Positions 36,944 through 45,775 of a stretch of DNA of 64,000 nucleotides are shown piece by piece. Origin of the DNA: Glutamicibacter mishrai. Its GTDB lineage: Bacteria; Actinomycetota; Actinomycetes; Actinomycetales; Micrococcaceae. Position 1 is the first letter of the stretch. Every line of letters begins with the position of its first letter. Below the pieces are notes generated by a model, which searched no databases, was not told the origin of the DNA, and saw only the letters and a program-made list of their open reading frames with translations. The stretch spans positions 2,356,001-2,420,000 of the forward strand of contig NZ_CP032549.1 of assembly GCF_012221945.1 (NCBI RefSeq). Reading direction: 5' to 3'. The position numbers and the translations under genes were made by a program.

Positions 36944-36979
36944 ACAGATGCCGTGACCCCTGAGGGTCACGGCATCTGT
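36944..36979 (+). terminator. Hairpin terminator before the ureohydrolase operon
   Basis: A perfect 16-base stem (36944-36959 with 36964-36979) with the 4-base loop CTGA. No T run follows directly. Confidence 0.8.
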
Positions 36980-37029
36980 GGCATTAAGCGGCTTTGCGCG
37001 TCATAGTCCCAGATTCGGTGGCTTGAGCC

Positions 37030-37077
37030 TTGACGTGACCTCGCCAACAAAATAGCATAATAGGAAACTGAAGTTTC
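37030..37077 (+). promoter_or_regulatory. Promoter and operator of the ureohydrolase operon
   Basis: A -35 TTGACG (37030-37035) and -10 TAGCAT (37053-37058) are spaced by 17 bases. The palindrome GAAACTGAAGTTTC (37064-37077) starts where transcription should begin, so a bound repressor would block it. The XRE-cupin protein encoded upstream is the natural candidate. Confidence 0.65.
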
Positions 37078-37127
37078 ATATTAGGCAACTATGGCAGTTG
37101 CCCGATGAGTGCCAGGAGGGCAAGAAC

Positions 37128-38114
37128 ATGAAAGAAGTCCGCATCGAGGAAAACGGCAATCTGGGGCCGATCAACGCTGCAATGATTCCTCGCTACGCAG
37201 GCGCTGGAACCTACGCCCGCCTGCCACGCCTGGACCAGGTGCAGAACGCCGACATCAAGATCATCGGCGTCCCTTTTGACACCGGTGTTTCCTACCGTCC
37301 CGGCGCCCGCTTCGGCGCCAACCACGTGCGCGAATCCTCGCGATTGATCCGCCCATACAACCCGGCCACCGACACCTCGCCCTTCGCGCAGAGCCAGGTC
37401 GTTGACGCCGGCGACCTCGCAGTGAACCCGTTCAACATCAACGAGGCCATCGAAACCATCCAGGACGAAGCCCTGGAACTGACCGCTGATGGCTCGAGCC
37501 TGGTCACCATCGGCGGCGACCACACCATCGCATTGCCGCTGCTGCGCGCCGCCTCCCAGCGCGCCGGCGCACCGGTGGCCATGCTGCACTTCGACGCGCA
37601 CCTGGATACCTGGGACACCTACTTCGGCGCCGAATACACCCATGGCACCCCCTTCCGCCGAGCCGTGGAAGAAGGCATCCTGGACACCGAAGCCATCTGC
37701 CACGTCGGCACCCGCGGCCCGCTCTACGGCAAGAAGGACCTGGAAGATGACAAGCGTTTCGGCTTCGGCATCGTGACCAGCTCGGACGTGTACTACCAGG
37801 GCGTGCGCGAAATCGTCGACAAGCTGCGCGACCGTATCGGCAACCGCCCGCTGTACATCTCGGTGGACATCGACGTGCTGGATCCAGCCCACGCACCGGG
37901 CACCGGCACCCCGGAAGCCGGCGGCATCACCAGCCGCGAACTGCTCGAAATCCTGCGCGGCCTGCGCGGGTTGAACATCGTGGGCGCCGACATTGTCGAG
38001 GTCTCCCCGGCCTACGACCACGCGGAACTCACCGGCGTGGCCGCCAGCCACGTCACCTACGACCTGATCAGCCTGATCAGCGACTTCCGTTCCACCCAGG
38101 GGCTGAACAAGTAA
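37128..38114 (+). CDS. Agmatinase/ureohydrolase (possible guanidinobutyrase)
   Basis: The protein is 328 residues. The arginase-family metal ligands are all visible: [19 protein letters not shown], and [19 protein letters not shown], which bind two manganese ions. It removes urea from a guanidino compound; agmatine (giving putrescine) or 4-guanidinobutyrate (giving GABA) are the main options. The next gene overlaps its stop by one base, and that ThDP enzyme resembles 2-ketoarginine decarboxylase, which favours 4-guanidinobutyrate. The start is the ATG at 37128, after AGGAGGGC; the longer frame is unsupported. Confidence 0.9.
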   Translation: MKEVRIEENGNLGPINAAMIPRYAGAGTYARLPRLDQVQNADIKIIGVPFDTGVSYRPGARFGANHVRESSRLIRPYNPATDTSPFAQSQVVDAGDLAVNPFNINEAIETIQDEALELTADGSSLVTIGGDHTIALPLLRAASQRAGAPVAMLHFDAHLDTWDTYFGAEYTHGTPFRRAVEEGILDTEAICHVGTRGPLYGKKDLEDDKRFGFGIVTSSDVYYQGVREIVDKLRDRIGNRPLYISVDIDVLDPAHAPGTGTPEAGGITSRELLEILRGLRGLNIVGADIVEVSPAYDHAELTGVAASHVTYDLISLISDFRSTQGLNK

Positions 38115-39757
38115 TGAGCGAACAGCCTCAACGCAATGGCGGCGACCTGGTCATCGAGACCCTCACCGCGCTGGGCGCCAAAACGGTGTTCGGCATCCCC
38201 GGACAGCACGCCTTGGGGCTGTTCGACGCGCTGTCACGTTCCAACCTGGAATTCGTCTCCTCGCGGGTGGAAAACAACTCGGCCTTCGCCGCCGACGGCT
38301 ACTCCCGCGCCACCGGCGAGGTCGGCGTGCTCTTCCTGTCCACCGGCCCCGGGGCGCTGACCTCGCTGGCCGGATTGCAGGAAGCCTACGCCACCGGCGT
38401 GCCGATGGTCGTTGTGGCCAGCCAGATTCCCCTGGATGGACTGGGTGCCCGCCGCAAGGGCATGCTGCACCAGCTTGATGACCAGAAGGCTTCGGCCGCG
38501 AACGTCACCAAGTTCCAGCAGACCGTGCACCACGCTTCGGGCATCCCTTCGGCGATCCAGGACGCCTGGGCCCGAGCCATCACCGTGCCCATGGGCCCGG
38601 TCTGGGTCGAGGTGCCACAGGATGTGCTGCTGGCCCAGGTCATGGTCCCGCCGGTGCAGGACGCGTTGGCTGAAGCCTACGAGCACCCGCCGCGCGAGGA
38701 ACTGATCCGCGAAGCGGTCAACTGGCTCTCCGATGCCCAGCGCCCGGCCATTATCGCCGGCGGCGGCGTGCGCCGCGCCGGCGCGCAGGCCGAACTGCTG
38801 GCAGTGGCCGAAACCTTGCAGGCTCCGGTGCTCTGCAGCCCCGGCGGCAATGGGGCTTTCCCCTGGAACCATGAACTGTCCCTGCAGTCCTGGGTCGAGG
38901 ACCGCCATGCCACCGAGGCCATGGAAGATGCCGACGTGCTGCTGGTCATCGGCTCGGCGCTGGGCGAAGTGACCAGCAACTACTTCACCCTGGAGCCGCG
39001 CGGCAAGATGATCCAGATCGACGCGGAACCGCGAGTGCTGGAGTCCAACACCCCGGCCCTGGGCATCCGCGCCGATGCCCGCGAAGCGCTGAAATTCCTC
39101 GATCGGGATCTGCGCGCCGCCGGGTTCACCTCGCAGGCCAACTGGCACGGCCAGAGCCCAGCGGGCATCGTCGCCCAGACCCTGGAGAAGATCCAGGCGC
39201 GCCTGGACCAGCAGGACCTGGCCAAGGAACGCAAGTTCATGGCCGATATCCGTGCGGCCGTTCCGGCCCAGATGCAGACCTTCTGGGATATGACGATCGC
39301 GGCCTACTGGGGCTGGAGCTGCTGGGATGCCAAGGACGGGCAGTTCCACTCGGCGCAGGGCGCCGGCGGGCTCGGCTTCGGATTCCCTTCGGCCATTGGC
39401 GGGGCCATCGGCACCGGCCAACGCGTGCTGGCAGTCAGCGGCGACGGATCCTCGATGTATTCGATTGCCGAGCTGGCTACCGCCAAGCAGCATCAGGCCC
39501 CGGTGACCTGGCTGATCGTTGACGATGGCGGATACGGCATCCTGCGCGAATACATGGAGGGCGCTTTCGGCAAGGCGACGGCCACCGAGCTGGCGCGTCC
39601 GGACTTCGTGGCGCTGGCCCAGTCCTTCGGCGTTCCGGCCCGCGAGGTGGAAGTCGAGCAGATCGGCGAAGCGCTCGCCGAAGCGCTGGCCGAGCAGGGC
39701 CCGAACGTCATCGTGGTCAAGACCCTGCTTAAGATGTTCGCTCCGACGCACCTGTAA
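38114..39757 (+). CDS. Thiamine diphosphate-dependent enzyme (acetolactate synthase/decarboxylase family)
   Basis: The protein is 547 residues. The three-domain ThDP fold is clear: the N-terminal pyrimidine domain has the catalytic Glu in SRVENNSAFAADGYSRATG, the middle domain has PAIIAGGGVRRAGA, and the C-terminal pyrophosphate domain has GDGSSMYSIAEL ending in DDGGYG, where the usual Asn-Asn pair is Asp-Asp. Without an FAD-specific signature it may be a decarboxylase. Paired with a ureohydrolase it fits 2-ketoarginine decarboxylase (AruI) of the arginine transaminase pathway. The ATG overlaps the preceding stop (TAATG). Confidence 0.85.
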   Translation: MSEQPQRNGGDLVIETLTALGAKTVFGIPGQHALGLFDALSRSNLEFVSSRVENNSAFAADGYSRATGEVGVLFLSTGPGALTSLAGLQEAYATGVPMVVVASQIPLDGLGARRKGMLHQLDDQKASAANVTKFQQTVHHASGIPSAIQDAWARAITVPMGPVWVEVPQDVLLAQVMVPPVQDALAEAYEHPPREELIREAVNWLSDAQRPAIIAGGGVRRAGAQAELLAVAETLQAPVLCSPGGNGAFPWNHELSLQSWVEDRHATEAMEDADVLLVIGSALGEVTSNYFTLEPRGKMIQIDAEPRVLESNTPALGIRADAREALKFLDRDLRAAGFTSQANWHGQSPAGIVAQTLEKIQARLDQQDLAKERKFMADIRAAVPAQMQTFWDMTIAAYWGWSCWDAKDGQFHSAQGAGGLGFGFPSAIGGAIGTGQRVLAVSGDGSSMYSIAELATAKQHQAPVTWLIVDDGGYGILREYMEGAFGKATATELARPDFVALAQSFGVPAREVEVEQIGEALAEALAEQGPNVIVVKTLLKMFAPTHL

Positions 39758-39786
39758 AGGGCCGGGCGATAGCGGGCAGGAATATG

Positions 39787-39827
39787 GTGGCCTCGGACCG
39801 TCGGCAATTGCTGACGTCCGGGGCCAC
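39787..39827 (+). terminator. Imperfect hairpin after the ThDP enzyme gene
   Basis: GTGGCC (39787-39792) through to GGCCAC (39822-39827) forms a stem with three single mismatches and a loop of AATT. Confidence 0.65.
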
Positions 39828-39851
39828 AGCCTTATCGAATGCCAACAGCGC

Positions 39852-40064
39852 CTAGTGCGTGAAGTGGTACACCACGCCGAAAAGCACTGTGGAAATGCCC
39901 ATGCAAATACCGATGAGCAGTGGCTCCCAGTCCAGGGACTGGGCTGCCAACATCACTGCGAAGGCACCGAAGAGAACTATCGCTCCGATTCCTCCCAGGA
40001 TCACTCCTCCGCCTCCATGGTGCCGCACGGCGGAGTGTGCGGTCCGGTGGAATAGTGGTTCCAT
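39852..40064 (-). CDS. Small two-helix membrane protein, unknown function
   Basis: This is a 70-residue protein: a His-rich start (MEPLFHRTAHSAVRHHGGGG), then two membrane helices (about 20-41 and 49-67). The ATG at 40064 has GGCGG upstream. I recognise no family. It lies 61 bases after the inositol-phosphatase gene on the same strand and may share its mRNA. Confidence 0.6.
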   Translation of the reverse strand: MEPLFHRTAHSAVRHHGGGGVILGGIGAIVLFGAFAVMLAAQSLDWEPLLIGICMGISTVLFGVVYHFTH

Positions 40065-40125
40065 GCCGCCATGATACGACCGAATTGCTGCTGAACCGAG
40101 GGATCGGGGCGGAATCCGGATATTG

Positions 40126-41001
40126 TCAGATTTCTTGGGTCCCGCCGCCGGTGCGCAGCTCGTGGATTTGCCGGGCGGCGCTGTCCAGCGAGGGGTAATC
40201 GGCGCCCGGGCCCTGGGCGATGAAGCCGGGGCATTCATGATCCGCCAATTGGCTGTTCCCGTAGGAAAGGCCGCGGAAGCTGCCGTGGGCCATGCGCACC
40301 AGATGCGCTCCGGCGGCCACATCCCAGACCTTGGTATCAAAGCCGATCGTGGCATCACACCACCCGGCAGCCACATGGGCCAAGGCCAGCGCGGCGCTGA
40401 CCTTTCGCCGGACGGTGGCGAAGTCCTCGATCCACTGCCCGAAGAGCTGCAGGGCCAAGTCACCGTCCTGTTTGAGGGACTCCGCGCCGGGATAGTCGGT
40501 CATCAGGTTGGCCCGGGACTGTTCGGGGCGGGATTGCGGGTGCAGGAGAACATCGTTGAGCAGTGCCCGCTGCAGGTTCGCGGTGAATTCGTCTCCGGAG
40601 ATCGGGTCGATGATCACCGCGGCCACCAGATGGCCATCGATCGCGGCGGCAATGGAAATGCAGAAGAAGGCGACGCCGTGCACGAAGTTGCTGGTCCCGT
40701 CGATCGGGTCGACAATCCACTGCACCGCGCCGGGGGCTGCTTGTCCTTGCTGGGTGGAGATCTTTTCCTCGCCCAGGACCCATGAATCCGGGACCGAGGC
40801 GAGCAGGGATTCGGTGATGATCTGCTGGCTGCGGCGGTCGATGTCCGTGACCAGGTCATGGGTGTTGGTCTTGTGCTCGGCATTCACCGGCGTGCGGAAG
40901 GTCGAGCGCAGCAGTTGCGCTGCACTGCGCGCCGCGGCCAAGGCGGCCAGGCGCAGTTCTTCGGCGCGGGGATTGTCGCAGTTCGCCAGTTGCTCATTCA
41001 C
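40126..41001 (-). CDS. Inositol monophosphatase family protein
   Basis: The protein is 291 residues. The lithium-sensitive phosphatase signatures are present: GEEKIS near residue 78 (Glu metal ligand), WIVDPIDGTSNFVHG at about 94-108 (Asp ligands), and KVWDVAAGAHLV near 225. It takes phosphate from inositol phosphate, histidinol phosphate or a related sugar phosphate with magnesium. Mycothiol or inositol lipid synthesis would be relevant in actinobacteria, but the substrate is not shown. It is divergent from the GntR gene, with the intervening 64 bases holding their promoters. Confidence 0.9.
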   Translation of the reverse strand: MNEQLANCDNPRAEELRLAALAAARSAAQLLRSTFRTPVNAEHKTNTHDLVTDIDRRSQQIITESLLASVPDSWVLGEEKISTQQGQAAPGAVQWIVDPIDGTSNFVHGVAFFCISIAAAIDGHLVAAVIIDPISGDEFTANLQRALLNDVLLHPQSRPEQSRANLMTDYPGAESLKQDGDLALQLFGQWIEDFATVRRKVSAALALAHVAAGWCDATIGFDTKVWDVAAGAHLVRMAHGSFRGLSYGNSQLADHECPGFIAQGPGADYPSLDSAARQIHELRTGGGTQEI

Positions 41002-41065
41002 CGTGCCAGCTTATCGCGTGGCCGCCAACCTGGCCCGCGCGCTGAAGCAGGATAAGCTTCTGCAC

Positions 41066-41785
41066 ATGAGTAGCATGCAACCGATAGTGCCCAAGGCCTC
41101 GCTGACCGAACAGGTCACCATGATGATCAGGGCAGCCATCGTGGCGGGGGAGATGGCACCGGGGCAGCACTACTCGGCGATCGGCATTTCCGAAAAGCTG
41201 GGGGTCTCGCGCACTCCGGTGCGCGAAGCGCTGCAGCTGCTGGAAAAAGAAGGCATCGTGACCGTGGCCAAGAACCGCGGTGTCCGGGTCAACCAGATTT
41301 CCTTGGAAGACATTGTCGAGGTCTTCCAGCTGCGCCTGGCGATTGAACCGCCGGCGGCCGCCTGCGGTGTCATCAATGCCAGCGATGCCGACCGGGCCCG
41401 ATTAGCCCAGCTGCATGAGCAGATGCTGCAGGTGGGGCAAAGCGGCGACGGACGTGCGACCTTGGATGCCGACAAGGAATTCCACCTCTACCTGCTGGGG
41501 CTGGCCAGCAACAAGAAACTCGACGGCGTGGTGGGCCAGTTGCGCAATCTGGTGCTCGCCCATGGGCAGACCACGGTGCCCTATGCGCGAAGCAGCCAAG
41601 AGCTGGCGGGGGACCGTGAAGAAATCATGGCGGCGATCCTCGCCAAGGATGCCCCGGCCGCGGCCCAGGCGGTGCGCGGGCACATCCTGCGGACCGCCCA
41701 GATGCTGGTCCTCTCGATTTGTTCGCGGACCGAAGGGCTGGAGCCCGAGCCGTTCCTGGAGCGGCTTGAGGACCTGATTTCCTAG
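41066..41785 (+). CDS. GntR-family regulator, FCD type
   Basis: The protein is 239 residues. A winged helix (about 13-80: GQHYSAIGISEKLGVSRTPVREALQLLEKEGIV) is followed by an FCD ligand domain (about 95-220). Its metal/ligand residues include Asp and His in DADKEFHLYLLG and a His in VRGHILRTAQML. It is inferred to control the glutarate operon downstream, since GAGTAGCATGCAAC occurs both at its own start and in that operon's promoter. ATG 41066 is 14 bases from AGGA; ATG 41075 inside the operator is the alternative. Confidence 0.9.
   Translation: MSSMQPIVPKASLTEQVTMMIRAAIVAGEMAPGQHYSAIGISEKLGVSRTPVREALQLLEKEGIVTVAKNRGVRVNQISLEDIVEVFQLRLAIEPPAAACGVINASDADRARLAQLHEQMLQVGQSGDGRATLDADKEFHLYLLGLASNKKLDGVVGQLRNLVLAHGQTTVPYARSSQELAGDREEIMAAILAKDAPAAAQAVRGHILRTAQMLVLSICSRTEGLEPEPFLERLEDLIS
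41068..41081. promoter_or_regulatory. Putative GntR operator overlapping its own start
   Basis: GAGTAGCATGCAAC, with palindromic core GTAGCATGCAAC (41070-41081), lies within codons 1-6 of the GntR gene. The same 14 bases occur at 41853-41866. Confidence 0.6.
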
Positions 41786-41839
41786 CACTGGTTTCCCAGC
41801 GCCTTCCGGCAACTTTCCACGATCTCTTGCCATAGGTGA

Positions 41840-41866
41840 GTTGCGCAACATAGAGTAGCATGCAAC
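41840..41866. promoter_or_regulatory. Putative paired GntR operators of the glutarate operon
   Basis: A perfect palindrome GTTGCGCAAC (41840-41849) is followed by GTAGCATGCAAC (41855-41866). Both carry GCAAC right halves and lie 42-68 bases before the CoA transferase start. Confidence 0.6.
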
Positions 41867-41907
41867 ATGTAACTAGAGTCAGCAGTGAATCACAAAGGGG
41901 TGAAAAG

Positions 41908-43071
41908 ATGGGCCAGCCGCTCGACGGAATCAAGGTCGTTGACCTCTCGCGCATCCTGGCCGGGCCGCTGTGCACCATGACCCTGGCCGACTTCGGGGCA
42001 CACGTGCTGAAGGTCGAAAGCCAAGCAGGGGATGAAACCCGCGGCTGGGTTCCACCGGTCAATGCCCAAGGCGTCAGCACCTACTACTGGGCAGTGAATC
42101 GCAATAAGCAGGCGGTCGTTGCCGACTTCGCCAATGCTGAACACCGGGCAAGGCTCCTGGAGCTGATCCGGGAGGCTGATGTCCTCGTGGAAAACTTCCG
42201 TCCCGGCGTCTTGGCGAAATTCGGGCTGGACTACAGCAGCCTGATCGAGCTGAACCCGCGCCTGGTTTATTGTTCGATTTCAGGATTCGGCGAACAGCAC
42301 GGCGCGTCCTTGCCCGGCTTTGACCTGCTCGTCCAGGCAGTGGGCGGGCTGATGAGCATTACCGGGGAACCAGAAGGAACGCCAAGCAAAGCCGGGGTGG
42401 CGCTGGTAGACGTGCTCGCCGCGCAAAATGCCGTCGCCGGAATCCTGCTGGCGCTGCGTGAAAGAGAGCACAGCGGCGACGGGCAGCGCGTGAGCATCAA
42501 CCTGCTCTCCTCGGTGCTGGCGGGAATGACCAACCAGACCAGCAGCACGCTGGCGACCGGAAAAACGCCGGCGCGCATGGGCAACGCCCACCCGAGCATC
42601 GCCCCGTACGAAACCTTCAAAGCCAGCGACGGGGTGGTGGCCATCGCCGTGGGAAATGACCGCCAATTCGCGGCACTCTGCCGCCAACTGGGGGACGCCG
42701 CGCTCGCCGAAGACCCCCGCTTCATCACCAACGCGGACCGCGTGGCCCACCGAGCGGAACTGAAAACACTCATCGAAGCGGCCACCGCGCAGCGAAGCGC
42801 CAGCAGCTGGGCGAGCAGCCTCATGGAGGCCGGAGTGCCCGCAGGAAAGGTGAACTCCATCGCCGAAGCCATCGACTTCGCCCGGGAACTGGGTTTGGAT
42901 CCCGTGGCGGTCATCGAAGACCCAGCGACCGGGGAAACCACGACCCACGTCGCAAGCCCCATCGGGCTATCGCGCACCGCGGCCCAATACCGGAGCATCC
43001 CGCCGAAGCACGGTGCGGATCAAGAGCTTTTCGACCAGCAAACGACAGCAACCACCAAGGAGCGAGAATGA
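41908..43071 (+). CDS. CaiB/BaiF family CoA transferase (succinyl-CoA:glutarate type)
   Basis: The protein is 387 residues. It opens GIKVVDLSRILAGPLCTMTLADFGA, has the family Arg and Asn residues in STYYWAVNRNKQAV, the catalytic Asp in PGFDLLVQAVGG, and VAIAVGNDRQFAALC. It moves CoA from a donor such as succinyl-CoA to an acid. The next gene is a glutaryl-CoA dehydrogenase, so glutarate is the likely acceptor, as for human SUGCT. The ATG at 41908 follows AAAGGGGTG; the open frame extends to 41860 without support. The stop overlaps the next start (ATGA). Confidence 0.88.
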   Translation: MGQPLDGIKVVDLSRILAGPLCTMTLADFGAHVLKVESQAGDETRGWVPPVNAQGVSTYYWAVNRNKQAVVADFANAEHRARLLELIREADVLVENFRPGVLAKFGLDYSSLIELNPRLVYCSISGFGEQHGASLPGFDLLVQAVGGLMSITGEPEGTPSKAGVALVDVLAAQNAVAGILLALREREHSGDGQRVSINLLSSVLAGMTNQTSSTLATGKTPARMGNAHPSIAPYETFKASDGVVAIAVGNDRQFAALCRQLGDAALAEDPRFITNADRVAHRAELKTLIEAATAQRSASSWASSLMEAGVPAGKVNSIAEAIDFARELGLDPVAVIEDPATGETTTHVASPIGLSRTAAQYRSIPPKHGADQELFDQQTTATTKERE

Positions 43072-44246
43072 CCACCACCGAGCACGTCCTCGACCCGGCA
43101 GATCTCATCAATTTCGATTCCCTGCTCAGCAGCGAAGAACTTGCCCTGCGCGATACGGTGCGCGGCTTCGTCAAGGAGCACATCAAGCCGAATATCGCCC
43201 AGTGGTACAACGATGCGGTGTTCCCGCTGGACATCGTTCCGGAAATGGCGAAGCTGGGCCTACTGGGAATGCATCTGAACGGCTACGGCTGCGGTGGCCG
43301 ATCAGCCGTTGAATACGGCATCGCCGGTGCGGAATTGGAAGCAGGCGACTCGGGGCTGCGCACCTTCGTCTCCGTGCAGGGCTCCCTGGCCATGAGCGCC
43401 ATCCATAAGCACGGCTCGGAAGAGCAGAAACAGGAATGGCTGCCGAAAATGGCAGCCGGAGAAGCCATCGGCTGCTTCGGCCTGACCGAGCCAACCGCCG
43501 GATCCGACCCGTCAAGCATGAAAACCTTTGCCCGCCGCGATGGCGGCGACTGGGTGATCAACGGATCCAAGCGGTGGATCGGCCTGGCAAATGTGGCACA
43601 GGTAGCGGTCATCTGGGCGCAGACCGACGACGGGATCCGCGGCTTTGTCGTGCCAACGGACACTCCCGGCTTTACCGCGACCCCCATCGAGCAGAAGCTG
43701 TCCATGCGCGCTTCGATCCAGTGCGAAATCGACCTGGTCGATGTCCGACTTCCAAGCACTGCGGTGCTGCCCAACGTCAAAGGACTCAAGGGGCCGTTCT
43801 CATGCCTGAACGAGGCGCGCTACGGCATTCTCTGGGGATCGATGGGCGCAGCCCGGGACGCATTCGAAGATGCTTTGGCCTACTCGCAGCAGCGCCTCCA
43901 ATTTGATAAGCCGCTGGCCGGTTACCAGATGACCCAGCAAAAGCTGGTGGACATGGCCCTGGAAATCAACAAGGGCTTCCTGCTGGCACTGCACATTGGC
44001 CGGCTCAAGGACGCAGGAAAGCTGGATCTGCACATGATCTCGGTAGGCAAGCTCAACAACTGCCGCGAAGCGATCAAGATCTGCCGCGAGGCCCGCACAA
44101 TTCTCGGCGGCAACGGCATCACCATGGACTACTCGCCACTGCGCCACGCCAATAACTTGGAGTCGGTGCGTACCTACGAAGGCACCGACGAAGTCCACAC
44201 CCTGATCCTTGGCAACAAGCTCACCGGCGTACCAGCCTTCCGCTGA
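43068..44246 (+). CDS. Glutaryl-CoA dehydrogenase-like acyl-CoA dehydrogenase
   Basis: The protein is 392 residues. It closely follows mitochondrial glutaryl-CoA dehydrogenase: ALRDTVRGFVKEH, EAGDSGLRTFVSVQ with the Arg that holds the glutaryl carboxylate, CFGLTEPTAGSDPSSM for FAD, and the catalytic Glu near 371 in TYEGTDEVHTLILG. It oxidises and decarboxylates glutaryl-CoA to crotonyl-CoA, passing electrons to ETF. It overlaps the CoA transferase gene by 4 bases and is 30 bases before the aldehyde dehydrogenase gene, in one operon. Confidence 0.88.
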   Translation: MTTTEHVLDPADLINFDSLLSSEELALRDTVRGFVKEHIKPNIAQWYNDAVFPLDIVPEMAKLGLLGMHLNGYGCGGRSAVEYGIAGAELEAGDSGLRTFVSVQGSLAMSAIHKHGSEEQKQEWLPKMAAGEAIGCFGLTEPTAGSDPSSMKTFARRDGGDWVINGSKRWIGLANVAQVAVIWAQTDDGIRGFVVPTDTPGFTATPIEQKLSMRASIQCEIDLVDVRLPSTAVLPNVKGLKGPFSCLNEARYGILWGSMGAARDAFEDALAYSQQRLQFDKPLAGYQMTQQKLVDMALEINKGFLLALHIGRLKDAGKLDLHMISVGKLNNCREAIKICREARTILGGNGITMDYSPLRHANNLESVRTYEGTDEVHTLILGNKLTGVPAFR

Positions 44247-44276
44247 ACCGAAGAACATAGAAAAACTAGAGGAAAC

Positions 44277-45740
44277 ATGACCATGGAAGCAGCATCCGCC
44301 CCGGTGGCATTGCGCCAATATCTCAACGGCAACTGGCTTGAAGGCGAAGGCCGCAAAATCACCTCCGTCGCGGCAGCAGATGAGTCGCGAGTACTTGCCG
44401 CAGGGGCCGCGGCCAGCGAAGGCCAGGTCGATGCTGCTTTCGCTGCCGCACACCAGGCCAAAAAATCCTGGGCCGCGGTACCGATGGCCACCCGTGCAGC
44501 CATCCTTGCCACGGCAGCCGGCTACCTCAAGGAGCATGCAGAACAATTCGGTGAGGAACTGGCGGCTGAAGAAGGGAAAACGCGGGCCGAAGGCATCGGT
44601 GAAGTCCTGCGCGCAGCCCAGATCTTCACCTACTACGCAGGTGAAAGCGACCGTGCGGCCGGAACCGTATTCCAGTCTCCCCGCCATGGGGAACAGATCC
44701 TGGTGACCCACAAACCGCTGGGCGTCGTGGGCATCATTACTCCCTTCAACTTTCCAATCGGCATCCCAGCCTGGAAAATCGCTCCGGCACTCGTCTTCGG
44801 AAATACCGTCGTTTTTAAACCCGCCAGCCTCGTGCCTATTCTCGCGCTTCGGCTCGTGCAAGCCTTGGAATATTCCGGGCTGCCAGCAGGGGTGCTGAAC
44901 CTCGTCATTGGTCCGGGCGCGCTAGGCGACGGTTTCCTATCCAACAGCTATGTCAATGGCTTGTCCTTCACCGGATCAACCGCGGTAGGCCGTCGTCTCT
45001 GTGCCTCCGGTGCCGCGCGCGGCATTCCTGTGCAGGCGGAGATGGGAGGCAAGAACGCTTCGGTGGTGCTGGCTGATGCTGACTTGGACCTGGCAAGCGA
45101 ACAGGTGCTGTTCGGCGCCTTCAGGTCAACCGGTCAAAAGTGCACAGCGACCAGCCGCCTCATCCTGGACGAAGCGATTGCAGAAGAATTCCTTGCGAAG
45201 CTCACAACACGGCTGGAACAATGGAAGACCGGCAACCCGCTGGACCCGGAAATGCATATGGGCCCTTTGGTGGATGCGAAAGCGGCGGCCTCGGCCCGTG
45301 AAGGAATCGAGCGCGCAGTAGCCGAAGGCGCAACGCTCCGGTTCCAAGGTGCGGCGCCGGAATCCGGCAATTTCTTGGCCCCGACTATTCTGGATTTGCC
45401 TTCGGATGCCACGGGCCGCGACAACTGCGCGTGGAGGGAAGAATTTTTTGCCCCGATTTTGGCAGTGCGCACCGTAAAAGGTATTGAGCAGGCATTTGAA
45501 GCGGCGGAGGACTCAGACTTCGGCCTGAGCCTGGCCCTGTTCACGAGCAATCTTTCTACGGCAATCCAAGCTCAACAAACACTGGATGTTGGCATATTGC
45601 ATGTAAATTCGGAATCAGCAGGTGCAGACCCGCACGTTCCCTTCGGAGGGGCCAAAGCATCTGGCTACGGGCCGAAGGAACAAGGAGCGGCAGCTCGGGA
45701 GTTCTACACGCATACGACGACGACTTATCTGCGGGGCTGA
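44277..45740 (+). CDS. NAD(P)-dependent aldehyde dehydrogenase (semialdehyde type)
   Basis: The protein is 487 residues. ALDH signatures: GVVGIITPFNFPIGIP (cofactor Asn), VFKPAS, SFTGSTAVGR, general base Glu in EMGGKNASVV, and nucleophile Cys289 in GQKCTATSR. GQKCTATSR is typical of 2-oxoglutarate semialdehyde and related dehydrogenases. Within this operon glutarate semialdehyde (from 5-aminovalerate or cadaverine) is the most economical substrate, but this is inference. The ATG at 44277 follows AGAGGAAAC. A 3-hydroxyacyl-CoA dehydrogenase gene follows. Confidence 0.9.
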   Translation: MTMEAASAPVALRQYLNGNWLEGEGRKITSVAAADESRVLAAGAAASEGQVDAAFAAAHQAKKSWAAVPMATRAAILATAAGYLKEHAEQFGEELAAEEGKTRAEGIGEVLRAAQIFTYYAGESDRAAGTVFQSPRHGEQILVTHKPLGVVGIITPFNFPIGIPAWKIAPALVFGNTVVFKPASLVPILALRLVQALEYSGLPAGVLNLVIGPGALGDGFLSNSYVNGLSFTGSTAVGRRLCASGAARGIPVQAEMGGKNASVVLADADLDLASEQVLFGAFRSTGQKCTATSRLILDEAIAEEFLAKLTTRLEQWKTGNPLDPEMHMGPLVDAKAAASAREGIERAVAEGATLRFQGAAPESGNFLAPTILDLPSDATGRDNCAWREEFFAPILAVRTVKGIEQAFEAAEDSDFGLSLALFTSNLSTAIQAQQTLDVGILHVNSESAGADPHVPFGGAKASGYGPKEQGAAAREFYTHTTTTYLRG

Positions 45741-45775
45741 AAGCCCACGCTGGAGTGCCGAAGGAAGAACCATCA

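Noticed and set aside
38234..39751. 505-codon antisense frame opposite the ThDP enzyme
   Set aside because: Shadow frame; Gly/Arg/His-rich text without any recognisable fold.
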